A stretch of 64,000 nucleotides of DNA, taken from assembly GCA_024734555.1 (NCBI GenBank), contig JANPWX010000097.1, positions 2,856,195 through 2,920,194 of the forward strand. The letters run 5' to 3'. The notes under the pieces were generated by a model, which had not been told where the DNA came from, ran no database searches, and saw nothing but the letters and a program-made list of their open reading frames with translations. The translations under genes were made by a program, and so were the position numbers. Shown one piece after another: positions 39,001-47,300 of this stretch; the first letter of the stretch is position 1; every line of letters starts with the position of its first letter. The stretch is from Trochalopteron elliotii. Its lineage: Eukaryota > Chordata > Aves > Passeriformes > Leiothrichidae.

Positions 39001-41060
39001 AGCACCTCTTTGAATTGGTGCAATGTGTTGCATAGACCAAACTTTTACAGTGTTGCTCAGGGGCAGCATAGCTACATACAGCCATGCTGGGTGGGTGGTA
39101 AAAGGGCATCATTTTCCTTTATCCATTTCCTTACAGCAAACCATGTCATAAGACACCACTCTGCAGGCTTTGGTGAAGACAAATACTTCACACTTGTGGG
39201 TGTTGTACAGTTTTCTCTCTACAGCTTGAGCCTCAGTGCCTCACATCTTTTTCCAAAGGGATACGGATGGGGCAGCTAAATATTATAAAAAATGGTGGAA
39301 CAAAATAGGCTTCTCTTTGGGGCCATTGTTGTCTTGTCTGATCTTAAGATGTTCCTACTTTCTTGGTTCCTTGTTCTTAATACATATGGAGCCAAAAATG
39401 CATTGTACATCTGCAGAGATCAACTTTGACATGAGATGCTTTGGACTATCTGTAGACATTGGATCTTCTTTTACAGTTTTGAAGACAGAATATCCACATT
39501 ACAGTTTTGAAGTAGCTTTGCTTAGTGTTACCAGTGCCTTTTTCTACACCAGGTATGTCTGGAGTGACAGGGGCAGCGCTGAGAGAGACCTCCTTTATTA
39601 ACCGCAGCCTGTCGGCGCTGGCCGACGTTCTGGGCGCCATCGCTGAGCAGCGAGCTCACGTGCCGTATCGGAACAGCAAACTGACACATCTGCTCCAGGA
39701 CTCCGTGGGTGAGGGATTACTCTGACCCTTGTTCAACAATATACATTTCTTCTCCTGATTTTGCCTCTCCTTTGCTGTGTAAAACTAGAAGATGATCTTA
39801 TACTCCTTGCTTAAATGTGGCCTGTATTTCAAAGACTCTGGCTCGAGAGAGTGTGAGTACACAGTGACAGTTCTGAACTCCTGAATTTGGCTAACAGCTC
39901 CTTGCTGTTTCCAAAGCTCAGCTGAAGAACAACATTTCAGTAGGATCATGTAAAGAGTAAAAATTGCATTTCACTGGTGCTTCATGTCAGGTACAGTTTA
40001 AAAGTTCAACTTCAATCTTTATTACTACAGGGTATAATCACCTATTTGCACATTCTCTAACATTGTGCCCTGTAGCAGCAAGGTAAAGGAGGAAGACAGG
40101 ACAGGGCACTGTGCTACAACTTCCTTTTGTGTTGGGGTCACTTCCTCTTCTTTAGCTCCTTATCTATACAGAAACAGTTTTCAAGCAAGTGTTATTCCTG
40201 CACTAATGTCAGATTTGTGTCTATGTGTGTAGTACATTAGTCCATTTTTCATCATCCAGAAAATATTAGCCCTTATGCTTTTAATCTCCAGTTCAAGGCA
40301 TTGACAGTGAATGAGGTAACAGTTCTTCAGAGTTTCTAAAATACTATGATTTTTTTTGCTTAAGCTTTGATTTTCACTTAGTACTGGAGTCCCTACTGTG
40401 AAAAAGGAAAGCCAAAAAGAGAAGTGAGAGCTATGTTGTATGGGCGCTGAGCCTGATTTTAACCAAGTCCATTGTATGACTTTGGTGAAGTGCTGAAAAT
40501 GGCTGTTTCCTCCTTTGTTTAATCAGTCTGTAAACTTCAAGTCTGTTTTGTTTTATTGTCACACAAGCCATTTTGTCATTACCCCAAATTTACAAATATT
40601 TGACAAAACTTAAACAAGTGTCCAGACCCATAACATACATGCTGATTAACTGATTAAACTAGTAGGGGAAAAAAATCTACATTACAAATTGTGAAATGCT
40701 TGGGGGAAAATATCATATTGTTAGATACAGACTCACCATGAAGGAGCTGTCTGTTTCAACAGCCTTCTTCTGGAGCAGTCTTCTGCTCCATGAAAGCAGT
40801 GGTAACCTGTGCTCACTGTTGTATGATCAGTATGGCAAGAGTGTATAACTTACTGAAAATAATGAGATAAATAACTATGTTTTGTCTTTTCCCTGCTTTT
40901 AGGAGGTGATGCTAAACTGTTGGTGATGCTGTGCATCTCTCCTGGCCAAAAGTACTTAACAGAATCAATGCAGTCTCTGGGCTTTGGAACTCGTGCTCGG
41001 CAAGTTCAGAGAGGACAAGTCAAGAAAAAAAATTTCCCACTGCTGAGTAAAGGAAAATAA
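34..41060 (+). CDS. KIF25: Kinesin family member 25 (KIF25), 14 exons, 5' end missing
   Basis: Minus-end kinesin-14-type microtubule motor; in the literature KIF25 is linked to centrosome positioning and separation. Joined exons: 34-99, 4025-4156, 5999-6140, 10885-10988, 12211-12299, 13823-13865, 17579-17646, 22623-22697, 27050-27199, 28276-28452, 34256-34407, 36979-37176, 39553-39708 and 40903-41060. All 13 introns are GT/AG and the phases agree, giving 569 residues and a TAA stop. Residues 1-148 are coiled-coil stalk, about 149-162 the kinesin-14 neck ([14 protein letters not shown]), and 163-548 the motor: P-loop GQTGSGKT at 249-256, SSRSH at 379-383, DLAGSE at 458-463, and the microtubule-binding stretch [16 protein letters not shown] at 501-516. 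A C-terminal motor plus the phrases [15 protein letters not shown] and HPTLVHA identify KIF25 rather than KIFC1/2/3. The first exon seen has no start codon, so the N-terminus is upstream of the window. All motor motifs look intact, so I expect a functional gene. Confidence 0.95.
4025..4156 (+). CDS. KIF25: KIF25 exon b (coiled coil)
   Basis: 132 bases, 44 codons, phase 0 to phase 0, between a T-rich acceptor (AG 4023-4024) and donor GTAAAG. It encodes residues 23-66 ([20 protein letters not shown]...), part of the stalk. Bases 4101-4140 contain an imperfect 20-base tandem duplication. The next intron (4157-5998) holds a short CR1 scrap near 4.85 kb and otherwise nothing I recognise. Confidence 0.85.
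4101..4140 (+). repeat. Imperfect 20-base tandem duplication in KIF25 coding exon
   Basis: Two 20-base units match at 15 of 20 positions, with taacccagct identical in both. The repeat is read in two different frames because 20 is not a multiple of 3. Confidence 0.7.
4837..4905 (+). mobile_element. Short CR1 LINE 3' scrap
   Basis: Contains the CR1 tail phrase ggactagatgatg ... ggtcccttccaa, close to the usual CR1 3' end, but only about 70 bases survive. Confidence 0.55.
5999..6140 (+). CDS. KIF25: KIF25 exon c (coiled coil)
   Basis: 142 bases; the acceptor is CTGAG at 5994-5998 and the donor is A|GTAAGG. It encodes residues 67-113 ([20 protein letters not shown]...QLQNEAMQ) and leaves phase 1. 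A second AG three bases downstream (exon starting at 6002) would only drop one Lys. The following 4.7-kb intron holds the candidate alternative exon at 7805-7962, a reversed CR1 at about 8.4-8.6 kb and an inverted-repeat cluster at 9.1 kb. Confidence 0.85.
8370..8635 (-). mobile_element. CR1 LINE 3' fragment, reversed
   Basis: Reads in reverse as a CR1 tail: ccacagaatggtttgg at one end, then gaccttgaatgtttccaggg, cacaacctgttccaatg and cctattacaaca. 5'-truncated, old and diverged. Intronic in KIF25. Confidence 0.8.
9083..9166. repeat. Cluster of three inverted repeats
   Basis: Within 84 bases: AAGGGACTGTAA (9083) with its reverse complement at 9098-9109, spacer 3; CCCTTGCA (9105) with TGCAAGGG at 9119-9126, spacer 6; ATGTTACTG (9145) with CAGTAACAT at 9158-9166, spacer 4. 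All arms are perfect. The first two share bases and cannot fold at the same time. Confidence 0.8.
10885..10988 (+). CDS. KIF25: KIF25 exon d (end of stalk, pre-neck)
   Basis: Acceptor TTCTAG at 10879-10884, donor ATT|GTAAGT. Entered in phase 1, it completes Met114 and encodes 115-148 ([20 protein letters not shown]...RKALHNSLI), the typical lead-in to a kinesin-14 neck. A second good acceptor (TTTCAG, exon from 10893) lies 8 bases downstream but would give a stop if joined to the preceding exon. The 1.2-kb intron that follows holds no recognised feature. Confidence 0.9.
12211..12299 (+). CDS. KIF25: KIF25 exon e (neck and start of motor)
   Basis: Encodes residues 149-177, starting [19 protein letters not shown], the neck plus first beta strand that marks C-terminal-motor kinesins. 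Acceptor TATTCCAG, donor ACAG|GTGATT, leaving phase 2. The following 1.5-kb intron contains a 30-base hairpin at 12541. Confidence 0.92.
12541..12570. repeat. Inverted repeat, 10-base arms
   Basis: TGCCAAGCCA and TGGCTTGGCA are perfect reverse complements around a 10-base loop that is itself partly palindromic (GGAT-TA-TCC). Intronic. Confidence 0.8.
13823..13865 (+). CDS. KIF25: KIF25 exon f (short motor exon)
   Basis: A 43-base exon encoding the rest of Arg178 and 179-192 ([14 protein letters not shown]). Acceptor CCCTTACAG, donor GAT|GTGAGT. Phases 2 in and 0 out fit both neighbours exactly, which supports so small an exon. The next 3.7-kb intron carries a CR1 tail at about 16.1 kb. Confidence 0.85.
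16045..16216 (+). mobile_element. CR1 LINE 3' fragment
   Basis: Includes aagctgtgagggtggtcaaa, cagattgcccagagagggtt and gatattcaaaacctgactgg, the standard CR1 tail order. Its terminal octamer repeats are missing. Confidence 0.8.
17579..17646 (+). CDS. KIF25: KIF25 exon g (motor)
   Basis: Encodes residues 193-214 ([22 protein letters not shown] plus a split Arg), the region before the conserved F-x-F-D-x-V-F element of kinesin motors. Acceptor TTCTCTTAG, donor GAGAG|GTGGG. The long intron that follows (17647-22622) holds two CR1 tails and C- or A-rich tracts near 21.5 kb. Confidence 0.88.
18045..18330 (+). mobile_element. CR1 LINE 3' fragment
   Basis: Order of landmarks: aataggaacaggagtaatgg, tataaggaagaatattttca, tcccagagagggactagat, ggattggactaggtgaccc and a degraded aattcaatgagtctatg end. 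Same strand as KIF25. Confidence 0.8.
20060..20290 (+). mobile_element. CR1 LINE 3' fragment with terminal repeats
   Basis: Shows gaagatcttcttcacagaaa, ggaacaggctgcccagggag, ccatccctggaagtgttcaa, ggttggacttgatggtcttg and the terminal gattctgtgattctat repeat, so the true CR1 3' end is preserved. The best-preserved copy in the window. Confidence 0.88.
21480..21535 (+). repeat. C-rich and A-rich low-complexity tract
   Basis: A run of ten C after ccccaccg, followed by A-rich sequence with caaacaccaccac. Simple sequence in a KIF25 intron. Confidence 0.75.
22623..22697 (+). CDS. KIF25: KIF25 exon h (motor)
   Basis: Encodes [20 protein letters not shown] and onward (residues 215-239 plus part of Gly240), matching the kinesin element VF-x-DV-x-PL-x-x-S-x-L-DG just ahead of the P-loop strand. 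Acceptor TGTTCCTCAG, donor ATGG|GTAAGT. The next intron (22698-27049) contains a perfect 12-base-arm inverted repeat at 24503 and no gene. Confidence 0.92.
24503..24528. repeat. Near-perfect palindrome, 12-base arms
   Basis: CTTTGCTAGAGT, two bases GA, then ACTCTAGCAAAG. A further direct copy of the left arm core (TTTTGCTAGAGTC) follows at 24531-24543. Intronic. Confidence 0.85.
27050..27199 (+). CDS. KIF25: KIF25 exon i (P-loop)
   Basis: Encodes residues 240-289, including [20 protein letters not shown]. The Walker A motif GQTGSGKT (249-256) is complete, with catalytic Lys255 and Thr256, so ATP binding should be intact. It ends at [10 protein letters not shown] plus a split Arg. Acceptor TATTTTTCAG, donor TTCAG|GTAAAA. 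Confidence 0.96.
28276..28452 (+). CDS. KIF25: KIF25 exon j (motor core)
   Basis: 177 bases encoding residues 290-348, with the strand [20 protein letters not shown] that is near-invariant in kinesins and especially KIF25-like. Acceptor after a long T tract (TTTGCCAG), donor CGA|GTGAGT. The following 5.8-kb intron is the largest in the window and holds the reversed CR1 at 29.4-29.8 kb, the solo LTR at 32.0-32.7 kb and an ATAGAT-type repeat near 33.7 kb. Confidence 0.96.
29437..29790 (-). mobile_element. CR1 LINE 3' fragment, reversed
   Basis: Begins with atcatagaatg, the reverse of the CR1 end repeat, then ctggccacactctgggtgaa, gaaccttttcctaatatcca, ccctcaggtcaccagaggga and ctcttcaggctgaacagacc. 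About 350 bases, in the largest KIF25 intron. Confidence 0.85.
32010..32730 (+). mobile_element. Solo LTR of an endogenous retrovirus
   Basis: About 720 bases starting TG (tgtcttgggttgc) and ending CA (aaactaagaca), flanked by near-identical 5-base duplications cctgg (32005-32009) and cctag (32731-32735). It has a TATA-like ggataaaagctg at about 32302 and an AGTAAA poly(A)-type hexamer near 32577. No internal viral gene is present, so it is the remnant left by recombination between two LTRs. The sequence type resembles LTRs common in songbird genomes as I remember them. Confidence 0.75.
32302..32313 (+). promoter_or_regulatory. TATA-like box of the solo LTR
   Basis: ggataaaagctg in the middle of the LTR, in the place expected for the U3/R promoter. 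Whether it is active is unknown. Confidence 0.45.
33664..33717 (+). repeat. AT-rich simple repeat (ATAGAT type)
   Basis: Starts as an imperfect atatgatat stretch and becomes tandem tagata units (four copies). Likely length-variable. Confidence 0.75.
34256..34407 (+). CDS. KIF25: KIF25 exon k (switch I)
   Basis: Encodes residues 349-399. [20 protein letters not shown] contains the switch I SSRSH at 379-383, followed by the strand [11 protein letters not shown]. The usual Asn three residues before SSRSH is His here, a KIF25-type variation. Acceptor CACTTCTTAG, donor TTTG|GTAAGT. Confidence 0.95.
36172..36262 (+). repeat. A-rich (CAAA)n low-complexity tract
   Basis: About 90 bases of A runs with interspersed C in caaacaaacaaa patterns. 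The opposite strand gives a Phe-rich open frame that is purely compositional. Confidence 0.85.
36979..37176 (+). CDS. KIF25: KIF25 exon l (variable insert and switch II)
   Basis: Encodes residues 400-465. Residues 401-450 are a polar Ser/Thr/Lys-rich insert, apparently the loop between the strands flanking switch I and switch II; 451-465 return to conserved core ([15 protein letters not shown]) with DLAGSE intact at 458-463. Acceptor CATTAACCAG, donor GTCG|GTGAGT. The insert makes this motor longer than an average kinesin. Confidence 0.94.
39553..39708 (+). CDS. KIF25: KIF25 exon m (microtubule-binding helix region)
   Basis: Encodes residues 466-517, with [20 protein letters not shown] and [16 protein letters not shown], the helix-loop-helix that contacts tubulin. 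Acceptor TTCTACACCAG, donor GTGG|GTGAGG. The exon is strikingly richer in G+C and CpG than the introns around it. Confidence 0.96.
40903..41060 (+). CDS. KIF25: KIF25 last exon and stop
   Basis: Encodes residues 518-569 and TAA at 41058-41060. [15 protein letters not shown] and [15 protein letters not shown] are the closing strand and helix of the motor; a short basic tail ([13 protein letters not shown]) follows. There is no coiled coil after the motor, as expected for a C-terminal-motor kinesin. Confidence 0.95.
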
Positions 41061-41305
41061 AACCTAAGCCTCCTGTGGATTAAAGTATCATTAATGAGTT
41101 CCTCAGACCAAAATATATATTGTTGTCCTTAAGCCATTCTTTTAGGTATCAACTGCCAGATAAAATAAACAATCCTCAACATGGCCTTAGTAAGCAATAA
41201 ACCTGTTAATAATATTTTTGTTCCAAAGATAACAGCAAGTATTGATAACAGGTACCCACCATGATGGAATGGTAGAGAAATAAACTGGGCTTTAAGATGT
41301 GACTT
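41061..41305 (+). other. KIF25: KIF25 3' untranslated region (inferred)
   Basis: Starts right after the stop codon. AATAAA hexamers occur at 41164, 41196 and 41279. The last is followed by a GT-rich stretch (gatgtgactttggtgatgtg), so cleavage near 41300 is the best guess; the exact end is an inference. Confidence 0.6.
41279..41284 (+). terminator. Candidate poly(A) signal of KIF25
   Basis: AATAAA, 219 bases after the KIF25 stop, with a GT-rich downstream element within about 35 bases. Two other AATAAA copies (41164-41169 and 41196-41201) could give shorter transcripts. Confidence 0.6.
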
Positions 41306-44300
41306 TGGTGATGTGTTTCCTTAGTTCTACTTGCCCTAAGTCAACAAGGCCCTGATTTAGGATGGTTCACTTCTGAAAGGCCAAGGGTGCATTCTGTCTT
41401 CTCAGAAGTCACGAGTCTAAATTCCAGCACTTTAAAGCAGCAAGTGAAATACTTCCTCCCATCTTGGATTAAAATGAGACATCATTTTTCAATTGCTCTT
41501 CTATCTAGCATGGATGGGGTCATTCCTAATGCACTAGCAGCAGGTAGGAGTGTAAAGGAACCCATCAGCTGTACTGAATGGAGTTTTGTTCTCTGGTTTT
41601 GGGTAGGAAATAATGGCATTAGTGAGATGGAGAAAAATGAGTAAGGCTATATCCGTTATCCCTCTGGAATGTAGCTTAGAAATCAAATGAGGGATTACAC
41701 AACTTTTTGAAAACACACTTAAGTTAAATGGTTGGAATGAGTCCCAGCTCTGCTGAGTTCATTAAACCCACGGCTTTGCCTGTTTGAGGGGGTATTTTTG
41801 CTCCATGAATGCTGAGAGGCCCTGAACTACAGATCCTAATGGGACCCAACTTGTACAACGGTTGTAAGTAATCTGGCCTATGGTTTCACTTGCGTTTCTG
41901 AAGCAAGTTAAACATATCACAACCTTGAAGCTGTGCCTGCAGATTAAGAAAGGAATAAAACACCAAATAGCAGCTTGTGATATGCTGTTTGTCACCTGCA
42001 AGAGGCTTTCACCCTTTTACACCAGTGGTGAGACATCATGCAGGGTTTGTGAATGAAGTGACACTGGGAGAAGCTTCAAGAAAGTTTAAGCAATGTTAGA
42101 GGTGAGAAGTAAGCCCAAGATGAACAATTGAGTTCCAGCAACATCTGATGTGTTCTGTGCACTAAATTATTGCTCTGCAGAGGCCCCAAGAGACACTCTT
42201 AATTTTTTTTCCACCAGCAATTACTCTGCCCCTAGACTGGGAGAAGAGGTCGCTGTTAGGTCACTGCAAGAAGGCTTAAATTGCAGTGACCTGCCCCAAA
42301 AGCTGGAGTTTATAGTACTCCAAGTCATTTAACCCTCATAAGCACAAATATTTATTGAGAGATTATGTAGCATACTATTATTGGAATTTCACCCTTGAAT
42401 GTGTAACAGCTGCTTGCAGTGTTGCTTGCAGTGCTCTGGTGCTCAGAATGTAAGTATCCAACTGGAGGGCTGTAATAACACTTGCTTTCCTAAATAATGT
42501 ATTGAGGGTAAAAAATGCCTTAACTTTACCTGATTGCAGCAGTAACAGAGGGATAGAAAACAAATCTGGCCACGGGAATTTAGGAAGCTGAGTGGTCAGT
42601 AAAGGTGAGAGTGTCAGAGCAAGGAATGTCAGCCTGGTAAATGAAATGCAGGAGCAGCCTCAAGCTCATGTTAGTCTCTGGACAGCTGGATTACTAAAGC
42701 AGCCTGGATTACAGCTCAAAGAAAGGTTAAGTAACAAGGGCTGATTCCACCAGCAGTTATAAGTAAGTTCAAGTATTTTAAGGATTTGACTCCTTTAAGT
42801 GTTACACAGAAGTGCAACTTGCCATGAGCTGTTCTTTCTTTTCTTTTTCTGAAAAATTGCCCTTCAAAACTTTGGATTTATTTATAATCTTTGTTGTAGG
42901 AGAAAAGCAGCACTACTTATTATTGAAGCAGAGAAATAAACCCCTCAAATATGAGCAAAAAGGTTAAGTTTCTCCATTAACATTAACTCTGCCAAACTGA
43001 GAGTATGCAGCATTCCCTACTCCTGTTTTCCTTGTCAGCATAGCATATTGCTCACTGTTTGACCTGCATGACAGAGTGTACAGGATATGCAGGGCAGCAG
43101 GGTTAACATTTTGTTCTAACAACTTTCAGGTTTGGAATTTCCTGGGTTATAGAGATGATTGCTCAATCCCAGTGTGAGAAGGGAAGAAGGGTAAAAGTTG
43201 TAAGGGTGAAATGGCTTTACTCCTGTGTCTAAGCTGAATTGTCTCCTGTCCCAAGAGTCACTCAGGCCTCCCAAAGGAGGATATTCAGACATGTAACTGA
43301 TGTCTTGGGGAGCAAGCAAAACAGCATGTGCAAGGCCCTATACTTCTTTGCTGTCATTTTTCATTGTTTAGATCTTTTACACTTTGAAATGACATCTATT
43401 TTAGAAAAGCAGATGTGACAGATATTCACAGAGCTGACCTCAAGGTTTCCTTCTTTGACTAAAGCCTATCCTGATCAACCAGTCCTCACTATCTTGGCAC
43501 TGTAAAGTTGAAACACACATACCAACACTAGGAGAAAGAAAAAAAGAAAAGGGATGTTTGAAAGCATTCTGAAATACTGAGATAGAAGGGCATAAACACC
43601 AGGGAAAAGGTGTTTGTTCTTGAGTGCCCATGTAGTCTATATGCTAAAACAGCTTTGCTCTCTGCGAGGGCAGGGGCACAACCAAACAAGAGTAAGAACA
43701 ATATAAATCAGGAGAAGATCCTTTCAGTGAAGTCCATGAGTGCATAATGCAGCATCCAGCTGGTGTCTTGGGGCACAGAAGCTGGATGGAGCCCTCTCAA
43801 TGTTACTTCAGACAAGTCACTGGGCCACTGTCTCAGAGTGCTGCCCAGTATAGAGGCACTGTTTCCTATCCATGATCCATATGCCTCGGTGGCAGTCAAC
43901 AGGTTAACCTTCCAGTGCTGGGCTCTCATTCTCCTCCCTTGGGCCCCAATTTTCTCATGTGACATTTCAGTCAACGCTCACCTATGTCACACCTCACACT
44001 GTCCTCTGGCTGGCCCTAGGAAATAGGCACACATCCACATGATGTTGCAAGGCACCATGAGCCCCAGCTACCCATGGCACTGGCCTTCAGGAGCTCTTCT
44101 TGAATTTATGCTGCTGCCTTCATCACCCTATAGAGGAGCTGACTAATAATTTCAGCAACAGTATCCAGAATCCTCCAACTCTTTCTCAAAGAGCCTGCCC
44201 ACTGCAGAAACCACAGCAAATGAGAATTTGCTCTCGTGAAGACTTTTGGTACTCAGCATCCTGATTTAGTGTCCAGGTGGCCAAGGAGCCAACAGTGTGA

Positions 44301-47300
44301 CCAAGCACAAGCCCGACCAGCACAGCACCTGCCTGGGAGGCCCAGGGTCTCACAGTCATGCAGATGTACCTTATTTAAAAGTGGAAGAAGGTTCCACACT
44401 CCTAACCCATAGGCCAAGCATCCTCCCAGAAAGCAGAAACTTTGGATCCAGTTCAAAGACAAATGTTTGAGCTCTTGTCTCTCCCAGTACGTGTGAATGC
44501 TCTGGCTTGAAGGTCATTCAGCAGATCTGGAGATGGGGCAAGGAAAATGGGACTCTGCCAGACCAATTCCCAAGGCATAACAGCAGCAAGTGCTTGTCTG
44601 GGGTAATATACACAGAAATGTGTACGTGTAAACCTACACAGAGTTAGCAGAAATCTAGACTTATCTAGAATCACACAATGACCTTTAAAGTACAAGTCCA
44701 AAATTTGTCCCAAAAGTACGGTTTGGTGCCCACATTTCTCTGTGGATTTATCATTACAGATGGATTTTATCAGCTGTGGTTGGTGGTTTGCCTTGCAGCC
44801 AAAGGAAAGGGATTAAGAGGATAGATCCACTTTCAGCAATAACTGAAGACTCCCTAGTCTAGCAAGGGAGTCTGGGCAAAGGGTTTAGAGCAGCAGCTCT
44901 CAGTTTGCCACAGCCAGGGAAACTGATTGCTCAAGGACCTTATCTTGAAGAACATACGATGGCTGTGGAGGGTTTTCACTTATATTTTTCAGCCTTGAAC
45001 CCTACTGTGCCTGCCCAGCTCTGCAGTGCTGGTCCAACACATCTTTCAGCCTTTGCAAATCTGTCCCCAGTTTGCAGCAGTCAGCTTTCTGAACACAGAA
45101 AGGCAGCACGAAATGAGGCAGAGCAGATCACATGGCACAGGAGCAGGTCTCCATCAGCTCTCTCTGAAGATGTTTGACTTGGCACCTGCAAGATACAGCT
45201 TTGTGCAGGGCAGTTTACCATTTTTTAGCTTAGAGTGCTAAACCTGTGAACACTGCAGTTCACAGACTCTGCACCCCCTCTGGACAAGCCCTTCATCTTC
45301 CTCATCACCTAGGAACACCCTTATCAGCAGAGCCCAAGAAACCACTGTGATCCAGCATTGCTTAAGAGAGCTACATTTCATCACGGGTTTTAAACAAACC
45401 AGTAATGAAACCAGCCAGTGCCCTTTGCCCACTCTTAAACAAAACTTTGACCTATGCTGACGTTTGAAAATTATATATTTAATTTCCATGTGTGGCTTCA
45501 TGATTTGGCAGCAGCCACACCACAAAGAGAGCCTGCTTTTAGCCAGGCTAGAGAAACCATAATCAGCATTGGAAGGTTCACAAAAATGTTTAATTTGTTA
45601 TTAAATTGCTGATTCCATTTTATGAAGTACTTTTCCAAATCCTTGCAAAATGCAAGGAACAGGCAGAATGAAGTGGTTACTGGAAAAGGCTTTTGCTATG
45701 AAGAAGCAGTTGCAAGCTGATGGGCTTGCAAGTCCCTTCCAACCAGAAGAAGCAGCAGCATCTGCTCATGGAGGAGCAAACAGGCCCAGAGTACAGGGAT
45801 GCCACAGCTTCTACAGCTTTTCACAAAATCAACTTGGCATTTGAACAGGGACAGCCCCAGCCAGACCAAAATGCCACATCATGTAATGGGGGGCACAGGG
45901 GGATCTAAGTGAAGGGCACGAGTGAGAGGAAACACTGCCTACAACTATTTTTGCCTTCTTTCACATCCACTTTTATCAAACCAGGTTTTATCTTGTGATG
46001 CATCTTCCTGTTTTTGTTTTGTTTATTTCTAAAAAATTTAAGATTAAATTTGAGCCTTCTTGAATTCATGCAAGTATCTCACGAGATTAACACATCTTAT
46101 CCACAGATTTGCAGGCCTAAAGCTGCACCTCTTCTCATTTCCCTGGGGAACCTCAGTTAAGTCAAATTATCACCCCCTTCTTCTCTCAGCTCCTCTGACT
46201 TCATGTTTGCAAGTATCTCCTCCAACACGTATCCCCTCTTATTCTCTCTGTTACATGAAATTGCTATCCTGGCTGGGATGAGTCAGTGCCCAGCAGTTCA
46301 CTTAAAGGCAGCACCAAGAGTGGTTTTCCTTTTCATTTTCCTCTGGACTTGTGTCCCTCTTCTACATAAAACAAGACAAAACAAATAAACCAAAGGCACC
46401 ACCAACAAAAAGCCCCACCCCACTACTATAAAAAGTTTTGGAAGCCACACCAGAAGCTTTGAAGTTCCAAGAGAGAGAAGATGATAGCTGCCCCCTCCCT
46501 TTAAATGTCTGGGTTTTTTGTAGTGTGAGCCTCCTCCAACTGCTTCTGAGCATGCACACATACACAGAGACTTGGCCCACTACATTCTCTGAGCTGTTGT
46601 TTTAAACTATACAAGCTGCAGGGAAAACACACAACTCAATTCAGAAATGAGAGCATTTTGCAGGGCAGCCAATACACTAGTGAGCACTGCTTCTTTAGGC
46701 TTTAGTCCTGGGCTTCCAATAATTCCAGCCTTTTGGCCAAGCAGCACCAATGTTCCTGTCCCAATGTGCATTACATCAATGCTCTGATAAGTTCTGTTTG
46801 CATTTCAGATCCAGGTGTCTGGAGTCCTTTTCTCCTGACCCATGTCTCACACCCTCCCCAAGGCAGGTGGCTCACTGTGGGTGGATACACAGTGATCCAT
46901 GTGCTGCCTAGAAATGAGGTAGATGAGGATCCCATGCTGCTCTGATGGGCTCTGCTGCCAAGGCTGAATCCATGGAAAACGGTTAGGAAGGGTCCTGAAG
47001 TACTGGTAAAGAAACTTTCCCTGGTCAAGTTATACAGCAGGGAAATGCAACACCTAGGGAAGCTGAGCACACAGGTACTGCTCCTGATCCTCACATCCCC
47101 AGGACTGCACCCAGTCTGGTTGTGGACCTTGTATGAGCTTAGAAGCAGCTATGGGTCACATTCATGCCAAGAGAGCAGCTGCTCTCTCCACTCATATTTC
47201 TCCATCCACCTCCTTTTACTGGAGGTGAGTACCCATGGTTGCTCCTGCTGTGTCTCTCCTGAAGTGAGCCCTGCACTTCCATGGCTTGGTGAGGTGGTCC

